The notes beneath the pieces are model-generated. The model saw only the letters and a program-made list of their open reading frames with translations, did not search any database and had not been told where the DNA came from. A program made the translations under genes and the position numbers. From Mesorhizobium sp. M9A.F.Ca.ET.002.03.1.2 (lineage in GTDB: Bacteria; Pseudomonadota; Alphaproteobacteria; Rhizobiales; Rhizobiaceae), in the NCBI RefSeq assembly GCF_003952365.1, contig NZ_CP034443.1:861001-925000 (forward strand): a DNA stretch of 64,000 nt. Reading direction: 5' to 3'. Shown one piece after another: positions 41,805 through 52,144 of the stretch (position 1 is its first letter; every line of letters begins with the position of its first letter).

Positions 41805-43796
41805 ATGACCTCGCGTGAACAACATGACCGGATGGCCAACGCGATCCGTTTTCTTTCCATGGACGCCGTCGAGAAGGCCCAGTCCGGCCACCCCGGCCTG
41901 CCCATGGGCTGCGCCGACATCGCCACGGTGCTGTTCACGCGTTTCCTGAAATACGATCCGAAGCACCCGCACTGGCCCGATCGCGACCGTTTTATCCTGT
42001 CGGCCGGCCACGGCTCGATGCTGCTCTATTCGCTGCTCTATCTGACCGGCTACGAGGACATCGACCTCGACCAGATCAAGCATTTCCGCCAGTTGGGATC
42101 AAGGACGGCGGGCCATCCCGAATACGGCCATGCTGCCGGCATCGAGACGACGACCGGCCCGCTCGGCCAGGGGCTGGCCAATTCGGTCGGCTTCGCGCTC
42201 GGCGAGCGCATTATGAACGCCGCCTTCGGCAACGACCTCGTCGACCATTACACCTATGTGCTGGCCGGTGACGGCTGCCTGATGGAAGGTGTTTCCCAGG
42301 AAGCGATTGCACTTGCGGGACATCTCAAGCTGAACAAGCTGATCGTCTTCTGGGACAACAACAACATCTCGATCGACGGCCCGGTGTCGCTGGCCGACAA
42401 TACCGATCAGGTCGCCCGCTTCCAGGCGTCCGGCTGGAACGCCAGCCACATAGACGGCCAGGATCCGGAAGCGATCGCCTACGCCATCGAGGCTGCCCGC
42501 CATTCGGACAAGCCGACGATGATTGCCTGCAAGACCACCATCGGCTTCGGCGCGCCGACCAAGGCCGGCACCAACAAGGCGCACGGTTCCCCGCTCGGCG
42601 CCGAGGAGATCGCCGGGGCGAGAAAATTCTTCGGCTGGGACTATCCTCCGTTCGAGGTCCCTGCCGATATTCTCGATGCCTGGCGCGACGCTGGCAAAAC
42701 CGGCGTCAAGGCGCGCACGGACTGGGAGGGGCGTCTGGCCGAGGCCGACGCCAATTTGAAGGCTGAGTTCGAACGCCGTATCGCTGGCGAGCTGCCGGCG
42801 AATTTCGACGCCGTCATCACCGACTACAAGAAGAAGCTCAGCCAGGACAAGCCGAAGGTCGCCACCCGCAAATCGTCGGAAATGGCGCTCGAAATCATCA
42901 ACGGCGCGGTGCCGGAAACCGTCGGCGGCTCGGCCGACCTGACCGGCTCCAACAACACCAAGACCAGCCAGACCAAGAACATCACGTCGGACGACTACGG
43001 CCAGCGCTACGTCCATTACGGCATCCGCGAGCACGGCATGGCGGCCGCGCTCAACGGACTGACGCTGCATGGCGGCGTCATCGCCTATGGCGGCACGTTC
43101 ATGTGCTTTTCCGACTACGCCCGTCCGTCGATGCGGCTTGCCTCGCTGATGGGCATCCGCTCGATCTTCGTCATGACCCATGATTCCATTGGTCTCGGCG
43201 AAGACGGCCCGACCCATCAGCCGGTGGAGCATCTGGCCGCATTGCGCGCCATTCCGAACCACAATGTCTTCCGCCCGGCCGACGCGATCGAAACCGCCGA
43301 ATGCTGGCAGCTGGCCATCGAGCAGGAAAAGACGCCTTCGACGCTGGCGCTGACCCGGCAGAACCTGCCGATGGTGCGCAACGACTTCGTTGCGGAAAAC
43401 CTCAGCCGCCAGGGCGCCTATGAGCTGGCCGCCGCCAATGGCGATGTGGCGGTGACGATCTTCGCTTCCGGCTCCGAGGTCGAGATCGCGCTGGCGGCGC
43501 GCGAGGCGCTGGAGAAGCACGGTCATCCGACCCGCGTCGTCTCTGTGCCGTGCTTCGAATTGTTCGACAAGCAGAGCGCCGACTATCGCAAGAAGACGAT
43601 CGGCAACGCGCCGGTCAAGATCGCCGTCGAAGCCGGCATCCGCCAGGGCTGGGATCATTTCATCGGCACCGACGGCATCTTCATCGGCATGACCGGCTTT
43701 GGCGCCTCCGGTACGATCGAACAGCTCTATCCGCATTTTGGCATCACCGCCGAAGCGACGGTAAAGGCGGCGGAAGCCCGCCTGCACGGCGAATGA
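41805..43796 (+). CDS. tkt: Transketolase
   Basis: A 663-residue thiamine-diphosphate enzyme of the pentose phosphate or Calvin cycle, moving two-carbon units between sugar phosphates. The thiamine-binding motif [13 protein letters not shown] with [10 protein letters not shown] lies at about residues 155-190, the catalytic [11 protein letters not shown] near 410, and the segment [20 protein letters not shown] near 465. The ATG at 41805 follows TGGAGG. It is the first of a row of central-carbon genes (gap, pgk, aldolase), the usual rhizobial order. Confidence 0.96.
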   Translation: MTSREQHDRMANAIRFLSMDAVEKAQSGHPGLPMGCADIATVLFTRFLKYDPKHPHWPDRDRFILSAGHGSMLLYSLLYLTGYEDIDLDQIKHFRQLGSRTAGHPEYGHAAGIETTTGPLGQGLANSVGFALGERIMNAAFGNDLVDHYTYVLAGDGCLMEGVSQEAIALAGHLKLNKLIVFWDNNNISIDGPVSLADNTDQVARFQASGWNASHIDGQDPEAIAYAIEAARHSDKPTMIACKTTIGFGAPTKAGTNKAHGSPLGAEEIAGARKFFGWDYPPFEVPADILDAWRDAGKTGVKARTDWEGRLAEADANLKAEFERRIAGELPANFDAVITDYKKKLSQDKPKVATRKSSEMALEIINGAVPETVGGSADLTGSNNTKTSQTKNITSDDYGQRYVHYGIREHGMAAALNGLTLHGGVIAYGGTFMCFSDYARPSMRLASLMGIRSIFVMTHDSIGLGEDGPTHQPVEHLAALRAIPNHNVFRPADAIETAECWQLAIEQEKTPSTLALTRQNLPMVRNDFVAENLSRQGAYELAAANGDVAVTIFASGSEVEIALAAREALEKHGHPTRVVSVPCFELFDKQSADYRKKTIGNAPVKIAVEAGIRQGWDHFIGTDGIFIGMTGFGASGTIEQLYPHFGITAEATVKAAEARLHGE

Positions 43797-43941
43797 ACCC
43801 TTTGCTCGGGCGGCGAAACCGCGGACATGATGTCGCGGGGCTAGTCCGGGCTTAATCGATTTAACTCCAGTCGCCGATGGCTGGATTCTTTTCGTGTCCG
43901 CCGCTATGAAACTGCGGGCACCAACTCCCAGGGAGAGACAC

Positions 43942-44952
43942 ATGACCGTCAGAGTTGCCATCAACGGATTCGGCCGCATCGGCCGCAACATCCTGCGCGC
44001 CATCCACGAATCCGGCCGCAAGGATATCGATGTCGTCGCCGTCAACGACCTCGGCCCGGTCGAGACCAATGCGCATCTCTTGCGCTACGACAGCGTGCAT
44101 GGCCGCTTCCCGCATGAAGTGACGGTTGACGGCGACCAGATCACCGTCGGCAAGGAGACGTTCAAGGTCACCGCGATCAAGGACCCGACGCAGCTGCCGT
44201 GGAAGGAACTCGGCATCGACATCGCGCTCGAATGCACCGGCATCTTCACCGCCCGCGACAAGGCCGCCGCGCACCTGACTGCCGGCGCCAAGCGAGTCCT
44301 CGTCTCGGCGCCTGCCGAGGGCGCCGACCTCACCGTCGTCTACGGCATCAACCACGACAAGCTGACCAAGGACCACGTCGTCATCTCCAACGCCTCCTGC
44401 ACCACCAACTGCCTGGCACCGCTGGCAGCCGTTCTGCATGAGGCCGTCGGCATCGAGAAGGGCATGATGACGACGATCCACTCCTACACCGGCGACCAGC
44501 CGACGCTGGACACCATGCACAAGGATCTCTACCGCGCCCGCGCCGCGGCGCTGTCGCAGATCCCGACCTCGACCGGTGCGGCCAAGGCGATCGGCCTGGT
44601 GCTGCCCGACCTCAAGGGCAAGCTCGACGGCATCTCCATCCGCGTGCCGACCCCGAACGTCTCGGTCGTCGATTTCAAGTTCATCGCCAAGCGCGCGACC
44701 ACGGTGCAGGAGATCAACGAGGCGGTGATCGCCGCCTCCAACGGCAAGCTGAAGGGCATTCTCGCCGTCACCCATCATCCGAACGTGTCGATCGACTTCA
44801 ACCACGATCCGCATTCCTCGATCATGGCGCTCGACCAGACCAAGGTCATGGACGGCAACTTCGTTTCGGTGCTGTCCTGGTACGACAACGAATGGGGTTT
44901 TTCCAACCGCATGGGCGACACCGCCGTCGCCTTCGGCAAGACCATCGCCTGA
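43942..44952 (+). CDS. gap: Glyceraldehyde-3-phosphate dehydrogenase, type I
   Basis: A 336-residue enzyme of glycolysis. The NAD-binding start [10 protein letters not shown] is at residues 6-15, the catalytic Cys in [12 protein letters not shown] near 155, the partner His in IHSYTGDQ near 180, and [13 protein letters not shown] near the end. The ATG at 43942 follows GGGAGAG. It lies between transketolase and, after a terminator and a repeat, an antiporter gene. Confidence 0.97.
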   Translation: MTVRVAINGFGRIGRNILRAIHESGRKDIDVVAVNDLGPVETNAHLLRYDSVHGRFPHEVTVDGDQITVGKETFKVTAIKDPTQLPWKELGIDIALECTGIFTARDKAAAHLTAGAKRVLVSAPAEGADLTVVYGINHDKLTKDHVVISNASCTTNCLAPLAAVLHEAVGIEKGMMTTIHSYTGDQPTLDTMHKDLYRARAAALSQIPTSTGAAKAIGLVLPDLKGKLDGISIRVPTPNVSVVDFKFIAKRATTVQEINEAVIAASNGKLKGILAVTHHPNVSIDFNHDPHSSIMALDQTKVMDGNFVSVLSWYDNEWGFSNRMGDTAVAFGKTIA

Positions 44953-44978
44953 TCGCGGAACCATCTTCTCGCGACCTG

Positions 44979-45007
44979 AAAACGCCCGGCTCTGTCCGGG
45001 CGTTTTT
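44979..45007 (+). terminator. Intrinsic terminator of gap
   Basis: AACGCCCGG pairs with CCGGGCGTT around a six-base loop and is followed by TTT, 30 bases after the gap stop. It separates gap from the antiporter and pgk genes. Confidence 0.9.
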
Positions 45008-45011
45008 CATG

Positions 45012-45051
45012 AGAGCGCCGCGCGTCCTTTTGGACGCGCAAAGGACGCTCT
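45012..45051. repeat. GCGCCGCGCGTCC-type hairpin repeat, copy 2
   Basis: AGAGCG and CGCTCT form the outer arms and GCGCGTCC/GGACGCGC the inner ones. Compared with copy 1 both sides of the outer arm changed together, so pairing is kept. It follows the gap terminator directly. Confidence 0.8.
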
Positions 45052-45206
45052 AACACTTTGGTTGGCAAGACCGCGCCTTGAGCGCCAAACCGCCCAGAGA
45101 TCAGCGGCATAGCGCAAAAATCACCCTCCCGCCTTGCACTGGTCATGTCTTCGCCTCACTCTCCCGTAAAGCGAGAGACAGACGAATTCGAGGGGGCAAT
45201 TGGCGG

Positions 45207-47096
45207 ATGGAGCATACGATCTATCTCGTGACGCTGGTCGGCGCCGCACTGATCGTTGCCGCCGCGTTTTCGAGCCTGATCGCCTTCCGCTTCGGCGCCC
45301 CTCTCTTGCTATTGTTCCTCTGCATCGGCCTGGCCACGGGAAGCGACGGCCTCGGCATCCAGTTCGACAATGCGCGGCTGGCTTATTTTGCCGGCTCACT
45401 AGCACTGGCAGTCATCCTGTTCGATTCCGGTTTCGGCACGCCGCTCAACGCCTTGCGCCAGGCGGCCGGACCGGCGCTGTCGCTGGCGACCATCGGCGTC
45501 CTTTTGACCACTGGCCTGTTCGGCGCCGTCGCATATTACCTGCTCGATCTCAGCTGGCTGGAATCCTTCCTGCTCGGTGCCGCGGTCGCCTCGACCGACG
45601 CAGCGGCGGTGTTCTTCCTGTTGCGCGCCGGCGAGATCAATTTGCGCGAGCGCGTGCGTTCCACGCTCGAAGTGGAATCCGGCACCAATGACCCGATCGC
45701 CATCTTCCTGACCATCACCCTGGTCGAGATCATCGCCATCAACGCCAATCCCGAGGCCAGGATGCTGGTCACCGACCTCGCCCTCGGCTTCCTTCTCAAC
45801 ATGGGGCTTGGCGCCATCGTCGGCATTTTCGGCGGCCTCGCCATCGTGCGCCTCGTCGACCGGCTCAATCTCGACCACGGATTGCTGCCGATCTTCGTGC
45901 TGACGCTGTCGCTGATGGTGTTCGCCGCCGCTGGCGCCATTGGCGGCTCGGGCTTTCTGGCGGTCTATCTCGCCGGCCTGATATCAGGCAATTCCGACAT
46001 CCGCGCCGTCACCATCCTCAAGCGCTTCCAGGACGGCATGTCGTGGCTGGCACAGATCATCATGTTCCTGATCCTCGGCCTGTTCGCGACGCCATCGCAA
46101 TTTCCGGCGATCCTGCTGCCGGCGGTGCTGCTGGGCCTGTTCCTGATATTCGTGGCGCGGCCAATCGCTGTCTGGCTCTGCCTGGTCCCGTTCCGTCTGC
46201 CGCGCCCGGAAGTCGCCTTCGTCTCATGGGTGGGCCTGCGTGGCGCCGTGTCGATCCTGCTCGCCATCACGCCGCTGCTTGGCGGCCTTGAGAACGGCCG
46301 CCTCATCTTCAACACTGCCTTCATTGTCGTGTTGGTATCGCTGATCGTTCAGGGATGGACCGTCGGACCGCTGGCGCGCCGCCTCGGCCTGATCGTACCT
46401 GCCCGCCTGGGCCCGCTGGACAAGGTCGAACTCGAATTGCCGGGCTCCGCCCATCACGAGCTTCTCGCCTACCGCGTAGCGCCTGGCAGCCCGGTGGCGC
46501 GCGGTGAGCGCATTCCGCGCTGGGCGCGGCCCTCGCTGGTGCTGCGCGACGGGCGCTCGATGCGCTTCCAGGACATGGGCAGGCTCGCCGCCGGCGACCA
46601 TGTCTACATCTTCGTGCCGGACCGCTATCCAGGCCTGCTCGACAAGCTGTTCGCCAGCCGCGCCGTGGTCGATCCCGAAGATGCGGACTTCTTCGGCGCC
46701 TTCGCCGTCGATCCGGCGCGCTCCGCCGCGGAGCTGGAAGCAGCTTACGCGCCGGGCCTGACAGAGGAGGAACGCAAGCTGACCGTCGGCGACCTGGTGA
46801 CGGAGCGGCTCGGCGGCCATGCCGAATATGCCGACCGCGTACTGCTTGGCCCGATCGAGCTGATCGTCCGCGACGTCGACGACAAGGGCAAAATTACTGG
46901 CCTTGGTCTTTCCCTCGAGCCGACGGCGCCGGTGGCACGGGTGCCGGTGTTCCTGAGTGCCGGCGAGATCGCCGACCGCATCGTTGCCTTTGCGCGCAAT
47001 TGGCGCAAGCGGACCAAGAAGCAGAGTGCCGAAACGCCGGCGGACACGGAACCGGCTCCACAGCCAGTGGTGGAAAAGTCGACCGGCGAGGGCTGA
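45207..47096 (+). CDS. K+/H+ antiporter of the NhaP2/CvrA type
   Basis: A 629-residue CPA1-type antiporter. About twelve hydrophobic segments fill residues 1-395, with the ion-site region [16 protein letters not shown] near 130 and [12 protein letters not shown] near 160. The soluble C-terminal part contains a TrkA_C-like segment ([22 protein letters not shown]) and a CorC_HlyC-like module, the set found in NhaP2 of Vibrio and CvrA of E. coli. It exports potassium in exchange for protons. The ATG at 45207 is internal to a longer frame that crosses a repeat. It sits between gap and pgk although unrelated in function. Confidence 0.88.
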   Translation: MEHTIYLVTLVGAALIVAAAFSSLIAFRFGAPLLLLFLCIGLATGSDGLGIQFDNARLAYFAGSLALAVILFDSGFGTPLNALRQAAGPALSLATIGVLLTTGLFGAVAYYLLDLSWLESFLLGAAVASTDAAAVFFLLRAGEINLRERVRSTLEVESGTNDPIAIFLTITLVEIIAINANPEARMLVTDLALGFLLNMGLGAIVGIFGGLAIVRLVDRLNLDHGLLPIFVLTLSLMVFAAAGAIGGSGFLAVYLAGLISGNSDIRAVTILKRFQDGMSWLAQIIMFLILGLFATPSQFPAILLPAVLLGLFLIFVARPIAVWLCLVPFRLPRPEVAFVSWVGLRGAVSILLAITPLLGGLENGRLIFNTAFIVVLVSLIVQGWTVGPLARRLGLIVPARLGPLDKVELELPGSAHHELLAYRVAPGSPVARGERIPRWARPSLVLRDGRSMRFQDMGRLAAGDHVYIFVPDRYPGLLDKLFASRAVVDPEDADFFGAFAVDPARSAAELEAAYAPGLTEEERKLTVGDLVTERLGGHAEYADRVLLGPIELIVRDVDDKGKITGLGLSLEPTAPVARVPVFLSAGEIADRIVAFARNWRKRTKKQSAETPADTEPAPQPVVEKSTGEG

Positions 47097-47205
47097 CGGC
47101 TCACGACACGGGCCGTGGTCATATTTTCCGCGTAGCACCAATGCAGGTCTTGCATCGTCGTTGGTGCGGGTTAAGGTCCCGGCGTTTTTTGCGAAAGGGA
47201 TCAGC

Positions 47206-48402
47206 ATGGCCGGCTTCAAGACACTGGACGACATCGGCAACATCGATGGCAAGCGCTTGCTGGTGCGCGTCGACCTCAACGTTCCCGTCACTGAGGGCAA
47301 GGTCACCGACGCCACCCGTATCGAGCGCATCGCGCCGACCATCGCAGAGCTTTCCGGCAAGGGCGCCAAGGTCATCCTGCTTGCCCATTTCGGCCGGCCA
47401 AAAGACGGGCCGTCGCCCGAATTCTCGCTCGAGCCGATCGCCAAGGCGACCGCGGACGTGCTCGGCCGCCCTGTCGGCTTTGCGCCGAACTGCGTCGGCG
47501 ACAAGGCCGCGAGCGCCGTCGCCGCCATGGACAACGGCGACGTGCTGCTGCTCGAGAACACCCGCTTCTACAAGGCCGAGGAGAAGAACGACCCGGCCTT
47601 CACCGAAAAGCTCGCCGCCAATGGCGACATTTTCGTCAACGACGCCTTTTCCGCCGCCCACCGCGCGCATTCGTCGACGGAGGGGCTTGCGCACCTGCTG
47701 CCGGCCTTCGCCGGCCGCACCATGCAGGCCGAGCTCGACGCACTGGAAAAGGGCCTCGGCAACCCCGTCCGCCCGGTCGTCGCCATCGTCGGCGGCGCCA
47801 AGGTCTCGACCAAGATCGACCTGCTGATGAACCTGGTGAAGAAGGTCGACGCGCTGGTCATCGGCGGCGGCATGGCCAACACCTTCCTCGCCGCGCGCGG
47901 CACCGACGTCGGAAAATCGCTGTGCGAACATGATCTCGCCGAGACCGCCAAGCAAATCATGATCGAGGCGGCCGAAGCCGGCTGCGCCATCATCCTGCCG
48001 GTCGACGGTGTCGTCGCCAGGGAATTCAAGGCCGGCGCCGCCAGCGAAACCGTGGCCATCGCCGAGGTGCCGGCCGACGGCATGATCCTCGATGTCGGCG
48101 AAAAGACCGTGAAGGCCGTTGCCGACTGGATCGACCGCGCCGCGACGCTGGTCTGGAACGGTCCGCTCGGCGCCTTCGAGATCGAGCCGTTCGACCACGC
48201 GACGGTGGCGGCGGCCAAGCACGCCGCGGCCCGCACCAAGGCCGGCAAGTTGATCTCGGTGGCCGGCGGCGGCGACACGGTGGCCGCCCTCAACCACGCT
48301 GGCGTCGCCGACGACTTCACCTATGTCTCGACCGCCGGCGGCGCCTTCCTGGAATGGATGGAGGGCAAACCGCTGCCGGGTGTCGATGTGCTGAAGCACT
48401 GA
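47206..48402 (+). CDS. pgk: Phosphoglycerate kinase
   Basis: A 398-residue glycolytic kinase making ATP from 1,3-bisphosphoglycerate. Signature parts are [11 protein letters not shown] near residue 17, AHFGRPK near 60, [12 protein letters not shown] near 160, and the nucleotide-site [15 protein letters not shown] near 350. The ATG at 47206 follows AAAGGGA. Its TGA stop is directly joined to an inverted-repeat element (48402-48545). Confidence 0.97.
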   Translation: MAGFKTLDDIGNIDGKRLLVRVDLNVPVTEGKVTDATRIERIAPTIAELSGKGAKVILLAHFGRPKDGPSPEFSLEPIAKATADVLGRPVGFAPNCVGDKAASAVAAMDNGDVLLLENTRFYKAEEKNDPAFTEKLAANGDIFVNDAFSAAHRAHSSTEGLAHLLPAFAGRTMQAELDALEKGLGNPVRPVVAIVGGAKVSTKIDLLMNLVKKVDALVIGGGMANTFLAARGTDVGKSLCEHDLAETAKQIMIEAAEAGCAIILPVDGVVAREFKAGAASETVAIAEVPADGMILDVGEKTVKAVADWIDRAATLVWNGPLGAFEIEPFDHATVAAAKHAAARTKAGKLISVAGGGDTVAALNHAGVADDFTYVSTAGGAFLEWMEGKPLPGVDVLKH

Positions 48403-48545
48403 GAGACCGTTTGGAAATTCTACTCTGGCGGTCATCTGATGGCGTTTTCTGCGCTTCCGGTGCTCACGGACCAAATGTCCGCTGCGCTCCGGTTCTCGAA
48501 ACCACCACCATATGACTCGCCAGAGCGAATTTCGAAACAATCTCT
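48402..48545. repeat. 144-bp element with ~34-bp terminal inverted repeats
   Basis: The left end AGAGACCGTTTGGAAATTC... and the reverse complement of the right end (AGAGATTGTTTCGAAATTC...) match over about 34 bases including CTCTGGCG. Its first base is the last base of the pgk stop codon. It does not code for a protein and fills most of the pgk-aldolase gap. Confidence 0.75.
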
Positions 48546-48669
48546 AAAGCGAACGAGCGCGTTTGCGCGTTTCAATCGATTCGAGCTTTCCGCTCGGAAC
48601 GGTTCGACTTGAACCTGCCTTGCTCTGGTGGTCTGCTGGATACGGACAAACCGTTCCAGGAGAAGCACG

Positions 48670-49695
48670 ATGAGCGAACGTCTCGAGGACATTGCCGCCG
48701 CGATGGTGGCTGACGGCAAGGGCCTTTTGGCCGCCGACGAAAGCTCCGGCACCATCAAGAAGCGTTTCGACGTGATCGGCGTCGAATCGACAGCCGACAG
48801 CCGCCGCGACTATCGCGAGATGATGTTCCGCGCCACCGACGCGATGACCCGATACATTTCCGGCGTCATCCTCTATGACGAGACCATCCACCAGAAGGCC
48901 GCCGACGGCACGCCGCTGGTCGACATCATCAAGGCGACCGGCGCCATCCCCGGCATCAAGGTCGATGCCGGCGCCAAGCCATTGGCCGGGTTCCCCGGCG
49001 ACACGATCACCGAGGGCCTCGACGGCTTGCGCGAGCGCCTCGCCGACTACTACAAGCTCGGCGCCCGTTTCGCCAAATGGCGTGCGGTGATCGACATCGA
49101 CATCGCCAAGGGCGTGCCGTCCGCCACGTCGATCGGCTCGAATGCCCATGCGCTGGCGCGCTATGCGGCGCTCTGCCAGGAGGCCGGCATCGTGCCGATC
49201 GTCGAGCCGGAGGTGCTGATGGACGGCGCCCACGACATCGGCACCTGCTGCGAGATCAGCAAGGCAACGCTGACGAAACTCTACACCGAGCTCTACGCGG
49301 CGCGCGTCGTCCTCGAAGGCACCATCCTGAAGCCGAACATGGTTCTCGCCGGCAGGAAGTCGGGCAAGGTCAGCAGTCCCGAGGAGGTCGCCGAAAAGAC
49401 CATAAAACTGTTCCGCGAGACGGTGCCGGCGGCGGTGGGGGGCATCGCCTTTCTCTCCGGCGGACAATCGGACGAGGAAGCGACCGCCAACCTCAACGCC
49501 ATCAACGCCATCGGCCCGCATCCGTGGAAGTTGACCTTCTCCTACGGCCGCGCCTTGCAGGCGGCGCCACAGAAGGCATGGAGCGGCAAGGCCGCCAACG
49601 TCGCCGCCGCCCAGGCCGCCTTCGCCCACCGCGCCCACATGAACCATCTGGCCGCGCTTGGAAAATGGCAGCCTGAACTGGAACAGGCCGCCTGA
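48670..49695 (+). CDS. Fructose-bisphosphate aldolase, class I
   Basis: A 341-residue class I (Schiff-base) aldolase. Signature parts are LLAADESSGTIKKRF at residues 18-32, KLGARFAKWRAVIDI near 130, and VVLEGTILKPNMV near 215, whose Lys forms the Schiff base; GGIAFLSGGQSDEEAT follows. It joins the central-carbon row after pgk. The ATG at 48670 follows CAGGAGAAGC. A hairpin lies 19 bases after the stop. Confidence 0.95.
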   Translation: MSERLEDIAAAMVADGKGLLAADESSGTIKKRFDVIGVESTADSRRDYREMMFRATDAMTRYISGVILYDETIHQKAADGTPLVDIIKATGAIPGIKVDAGAKPLAGFPGDTITEGLDGLRERLADYYKLGARFAKWRAVIDIDIAKGVPSATSIGSNAHALARYAALCQEAGIVPIVEPEVLMDGAHDIGTCCEISKATLTKLYTELYAARVVLEGTILKPNMVLAGRKSGKVSSPEEVAEKTIKLFRETVPAAVGGIAFLSGGQSDEEATANLNAINAIGPHPWKLTFSYGRALQAAPQKAWSGKAANVAAAQAAFAHRAHMNHLAALGKWQPELEQAA

Positions 49696-49713
49696 CCGGT
49701 TTTTTCCTCGTCC

Positions 49714-49739
49714 GAACCTGGGCTATATGGCCCAGGTTC
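49714..49739 (+). terminator. Hairpin after the aldolase gene
   Basis: GAACCTGGGC and GCCCAGGTTC are perfect 10-base arms around TATATG. There is no T-run after it, so it may be a weak terminator or a stabilising 3' structure. Confidence 0.6.
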
Positions 49740-49829
49740 CATCTGCTACAAAATACCCCAAAAAACGCGAGGGCTGTGTCGGCTTGCGTTGAGCCCAAAC
49801 GTCCTTGGGGCTCAACGAGGAGCAGGCTC

Positions 49830-50570
49830 ATGCCAAACAACAGGATCGTTTCACGGGAAGACTGGTTCCAGGCGCACAAGGCGCATCTGGCCCGCGAGAA
49901 GGAATTGACGCGCTTTCGCGACCGCATCGCGGCCGAGCGACGCGATTTACCCTGGCTGAAGATCAGGAAGGACTATGTCTTCGAGACCGAACAGGGCCCG
50001 AAGAAACTGGCCGACCTGTTCGGAGGCGCAAGCCAGCTGATTGTCTACCACTTCATGTTCGGGCCGGGTGCCGACTACCGTTGCGAAGGCTGTTCCTTCC
50101 TTGTCGACCACATCGACGGCGCCAACCAGCACCTCAAGCATCACGATGTGTCGCTGGTCGTGATCTCGCGGGCGCCGTTGGCTGAATTTCTGCCTTACAA
50201 ACAGCGGATGGGCTGGAAATTCGACTGGGTGTCGTCCTACGCCTCGGACTTCAACTTCGACATGCAGGTTTCCTTCACCGACAAGCAGATCGCGGACGGC
50301 GCCACGATCTACAATTTCGAGCAGCGCGCGCGGAAATCGAAGGACCTTCCCGGCACCAGCGTGTTCTACAGGGACGAGAAAGGCGACATCTTCCTGACCT
50401 TCATGTCGCGCTCCAGGGGCGGTGACCCGCTGATCGGCGCCTATCACTATCTCGACCTGACGCCGAAGGGCCGCAACGAAACCGGTCCCTACCACAGCCT
50501 GATGGACTGGGTGCGGCTGCACGATGAATATGCGGACACGCCCGAGATGCAGGACGCCTGTTGCCATTGA
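49830..50570 (+). CDS. DUF899 thioredoxin-like protein
   Basis: A 246-residue protein of the DUF899 family. It begins with the typical WFQAHKAHLAREKELTRFRD and RRDLPWLKI, carries DLFGGASQLIVYHFMFGP and a CEGCSFLVDHIDG segment near residue 90 (two Cys with a redox-like spacing), and ends with YHSLMDWVRLHDEY. The fold is thioredoxin-like; no reaction is known. The ATG at 49830 follows CGAGGAGCAGG. Confidence 0.85.
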   Translation: MPNNRIVSREDWFQAHKAHLAREKELTRFRDRIAAERRDLPWLKIRKDYVFETEQGPKKLADLFGGASQLIVYHFMFGPGADYRCEGCSFLVDHIDGANQHLKHHDVSLVVISRAPLAEFLPYKQRMGWKFDWVSSYASDFNFDMQVSFTDKQIADGATIYNFEQRARKSKDLPGTSVFYRDEKGDIFLTFMSRSRGGDPLIGAYHYLDLTPKGRNETGPYHSLMDWVRLHDEYADTPEMQDACCH

Positions 50571-50668
50571 CGACGGGCCGTCGACGCAAGGTCTTTCGCC
50601 TTCGGCCCGACATGCGCTAAGTGCTGCTCGCTATCCCATTAACGGACTTGCCCCATTAACGGTTTGCG

Positions 50669-51397
50669 ATGCAGCGCTTTCTTGCCCTCCTCACCTGGTT
50701 CGCCTTTCCGGTCTATGTCTGGCAGGGACTCGGCGTGCGCCGCCGCACCACCCGTATGCTGCCGGCGCAAGGTCCGGTCATGCACGAGATATCGGGCCAG
50801 GCGCCAACGATCTCGCTTCTGGTGCTGGGCGATTCCTCCGCCGCCTCGGTCGGCATCGGCAATTCCGAGAACGGCCTGGCGGCGCAACTGGCCGATCTGA
50901 TCTCGAAACGCACCGGCCGTGCGGTGCGCTGGCGGGCAGCCGGCTTCAACTCGGCAACCTCAGGCCAGATCCGCGACCACGTGCTGCCCAATCTGTCGGC
51001 CGATCCGTGGACGCACATCGTGGTCGCCATCGGCACCAACGACACCAAGAACTTTCACTCGGTGCCACGCTTCAAGAAGGAGTTTGGCGGCCTGCTCTAC
51101 GCGCTGCGCGCCAAATGGCCGGAGGCGCGCGTGGTGTGGTCGCCGGTGCTGGAATTCACGCGTGCGCCGGCAATGCCGCCCCTGCTCGGAAATATCCTGG
51201 AAATCCGCGCCGCCGAGATGAACCGGATGGGCAAACGCCTTTGCCTCGAACGCGGCGCGGTGCCGGCGCCGCGCCTGCCGATCACCGATGCCGAAGCCGG
51301 TTTTGCGTCCGACGGATTTCACGCCTCGGAAGCCGGCTACCGGGCCTGGGCGGAACATCTGGTCGGCTTGGTGCTGGGTGAGCAACGTCCGGCGTAA
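50669..51397 (+). CDS. SGNH/GDSL-family hydrolase
   Basis: A 242-residue SGNH hydrolase. The nucleophile block appears as LVLGDSSAASVG near residue 50, the Gly block as AAGFNSAT near 92, the Asn block as GTNDTKN near 120, and the Asp-His pair as DGFHASEAGY near 220. A short hydrophobic start (RFLALLTWFAFPVYVWQ) may be an uncleaved membrane anchor. Likely an esterase or lipase; substrate unknown. Confidence 0.85.
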   Translation: MQRFLALLTWFAFPVYVWQGLGVRRRTTRMLPAQGPVMHEISGQAPTISLLVLGDSSAASVGIGNSENGLAAQLADLISKRTGRAVRWRAAGFNSATSGQIRDHVLPNLSADPWTHIVVAIGTNDTKNFHSVPRFKKEFGGLLYALRAKWPEARVVWSPVLEFTRAPAMPPLLGNILEIRAAEMNRMGKRLCLERGAVPAPRLPITDAEAGFASDGFHASEAGYRAWAEHLVGLVLGEQRPA

Positions 51398-51530
51398 CGG
51401 GCGAAAAGCCAGCGATTTGGCTTGTTCGAGTTGCGAACGGTGAAAGTGCGGTCCGCATTCAGGCGAAACGAAACGTCCCGTTTCGAATAACGTGAACGGC
51501 CCGGAGGCATGGCGGGGGGCGGCCTCCGAT

Positions 51531-51692
51531 CTACGTCCAATGCCCCAGTGCCGCTGTTAAGGAAATCGCCGCCATGGCCAGCACCGCCAGCTTCCAGAAA
51601 TCGCTGCGCCGTTTCAGCCCCGGCCAGCCGAGTGGCCTGATCAATTGGATAACCATCATGGCGACGATGACGAGCGCGAGGAATTTCGACAT
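51531..51692 (-). CDS. Small two-helix membrane protein
   Basis: A 53-residue protein with two hydrophobic helices (about residues 3-20 and 33-50) joined by a short basic, Pro-containing loop. The ATG at 51692 has an AAAGGC-type site upstream; nine residues farther upstream remain possible. No family recognised. It is convergent with the SGNH gene. Confidence 0.5.
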   Translation of the reverse strand: MSKFLALVIVAMMVIQLIRPLGWPGLKRRSDFWKLAVLAMAAISLTAALGHWT

Positions 51693-51837
51693 GCTGCCTT
51701 TGACCAGCATCGCGGCCAACTGTCAAAGCGCTCCTTGCGCTCTTCCCTAGTCGCCATTCGCGACGGGATCGAAGCTGACAGGCGCTTGCTGGTCTGCGGA
51801 ACCGGCAAACCTGGCGCGCTCGCCAACGGCCGCTCAG

Positions 51838-51863
51838 CCTCCTGACAGACTGCTGTCAGGAGG
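51838..51863. promoter_or_regulatory. CCTGACA/TGTCAGG operator, copy 1
   Basis: CCTCCTGACAG-ACTG-CTGTCAGGAGG is a perfect 11-base inverted repeat, 42 bases before the gene at 51905 and followed by GGTGTGCGATAGTG. The same arrangement is found at 52743. Confidence 0.85.
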
Positions 51864-51904
51864 GGTGTGCGATAGTGTCTCCATCGAAAGAGAGGAGACC
51901 AGCC

Positions 51905-52069
51905 ATGAACGGTTTTACCATTCTGCACAGCGTGCGGCACTATGTCGGCAAGATCCGGACGATGCGCAACGAAATCCGTACCCAGCGTTTCATGAATGCG
52001 TTGCCGCAGAGCATCCGCAAGGACATCGGTTGGCCGGACAATTATGAAGGCCGCCACAACCGCGGATGA
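51905..52069 (+). CDS. DUF1127-like small protein
   Basis: A 54-residue basic protein. The C-terminal half (NALPQSIRKDIGWPDNYE) resembles the DUF1127/YjiS motif in which a short helical region ends in IRKDIG. Proteins of this type in alphaproteobacteria affect phosphate and carbon metabolism or RNA turnover, but nothing specific can be said. It lies just downstream of operator copy 1 and has a GAGGAG site. Confidence 0.65.
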   Translation: MNGFTILHSVRHYVGKIRTMRNEIRTQRFMNALPQSIRKDIGWPDNYEGRHNRG

Positions 52070-52144
52070 TTTTTCACGGCAACGGTTGGATGCGGGCGCC
52101 ACAACGCCCAGATAAATAGGCCAGGCCGAAAGACGGAGCAGGAA

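Noticed and set aside
47119..48540. Long minus-strand frame covering pgk
   Set aside because: It is the antisense shadow of a highly conserved glycolytic gene and reads as low-complexity Gly/Arg/His sequence.
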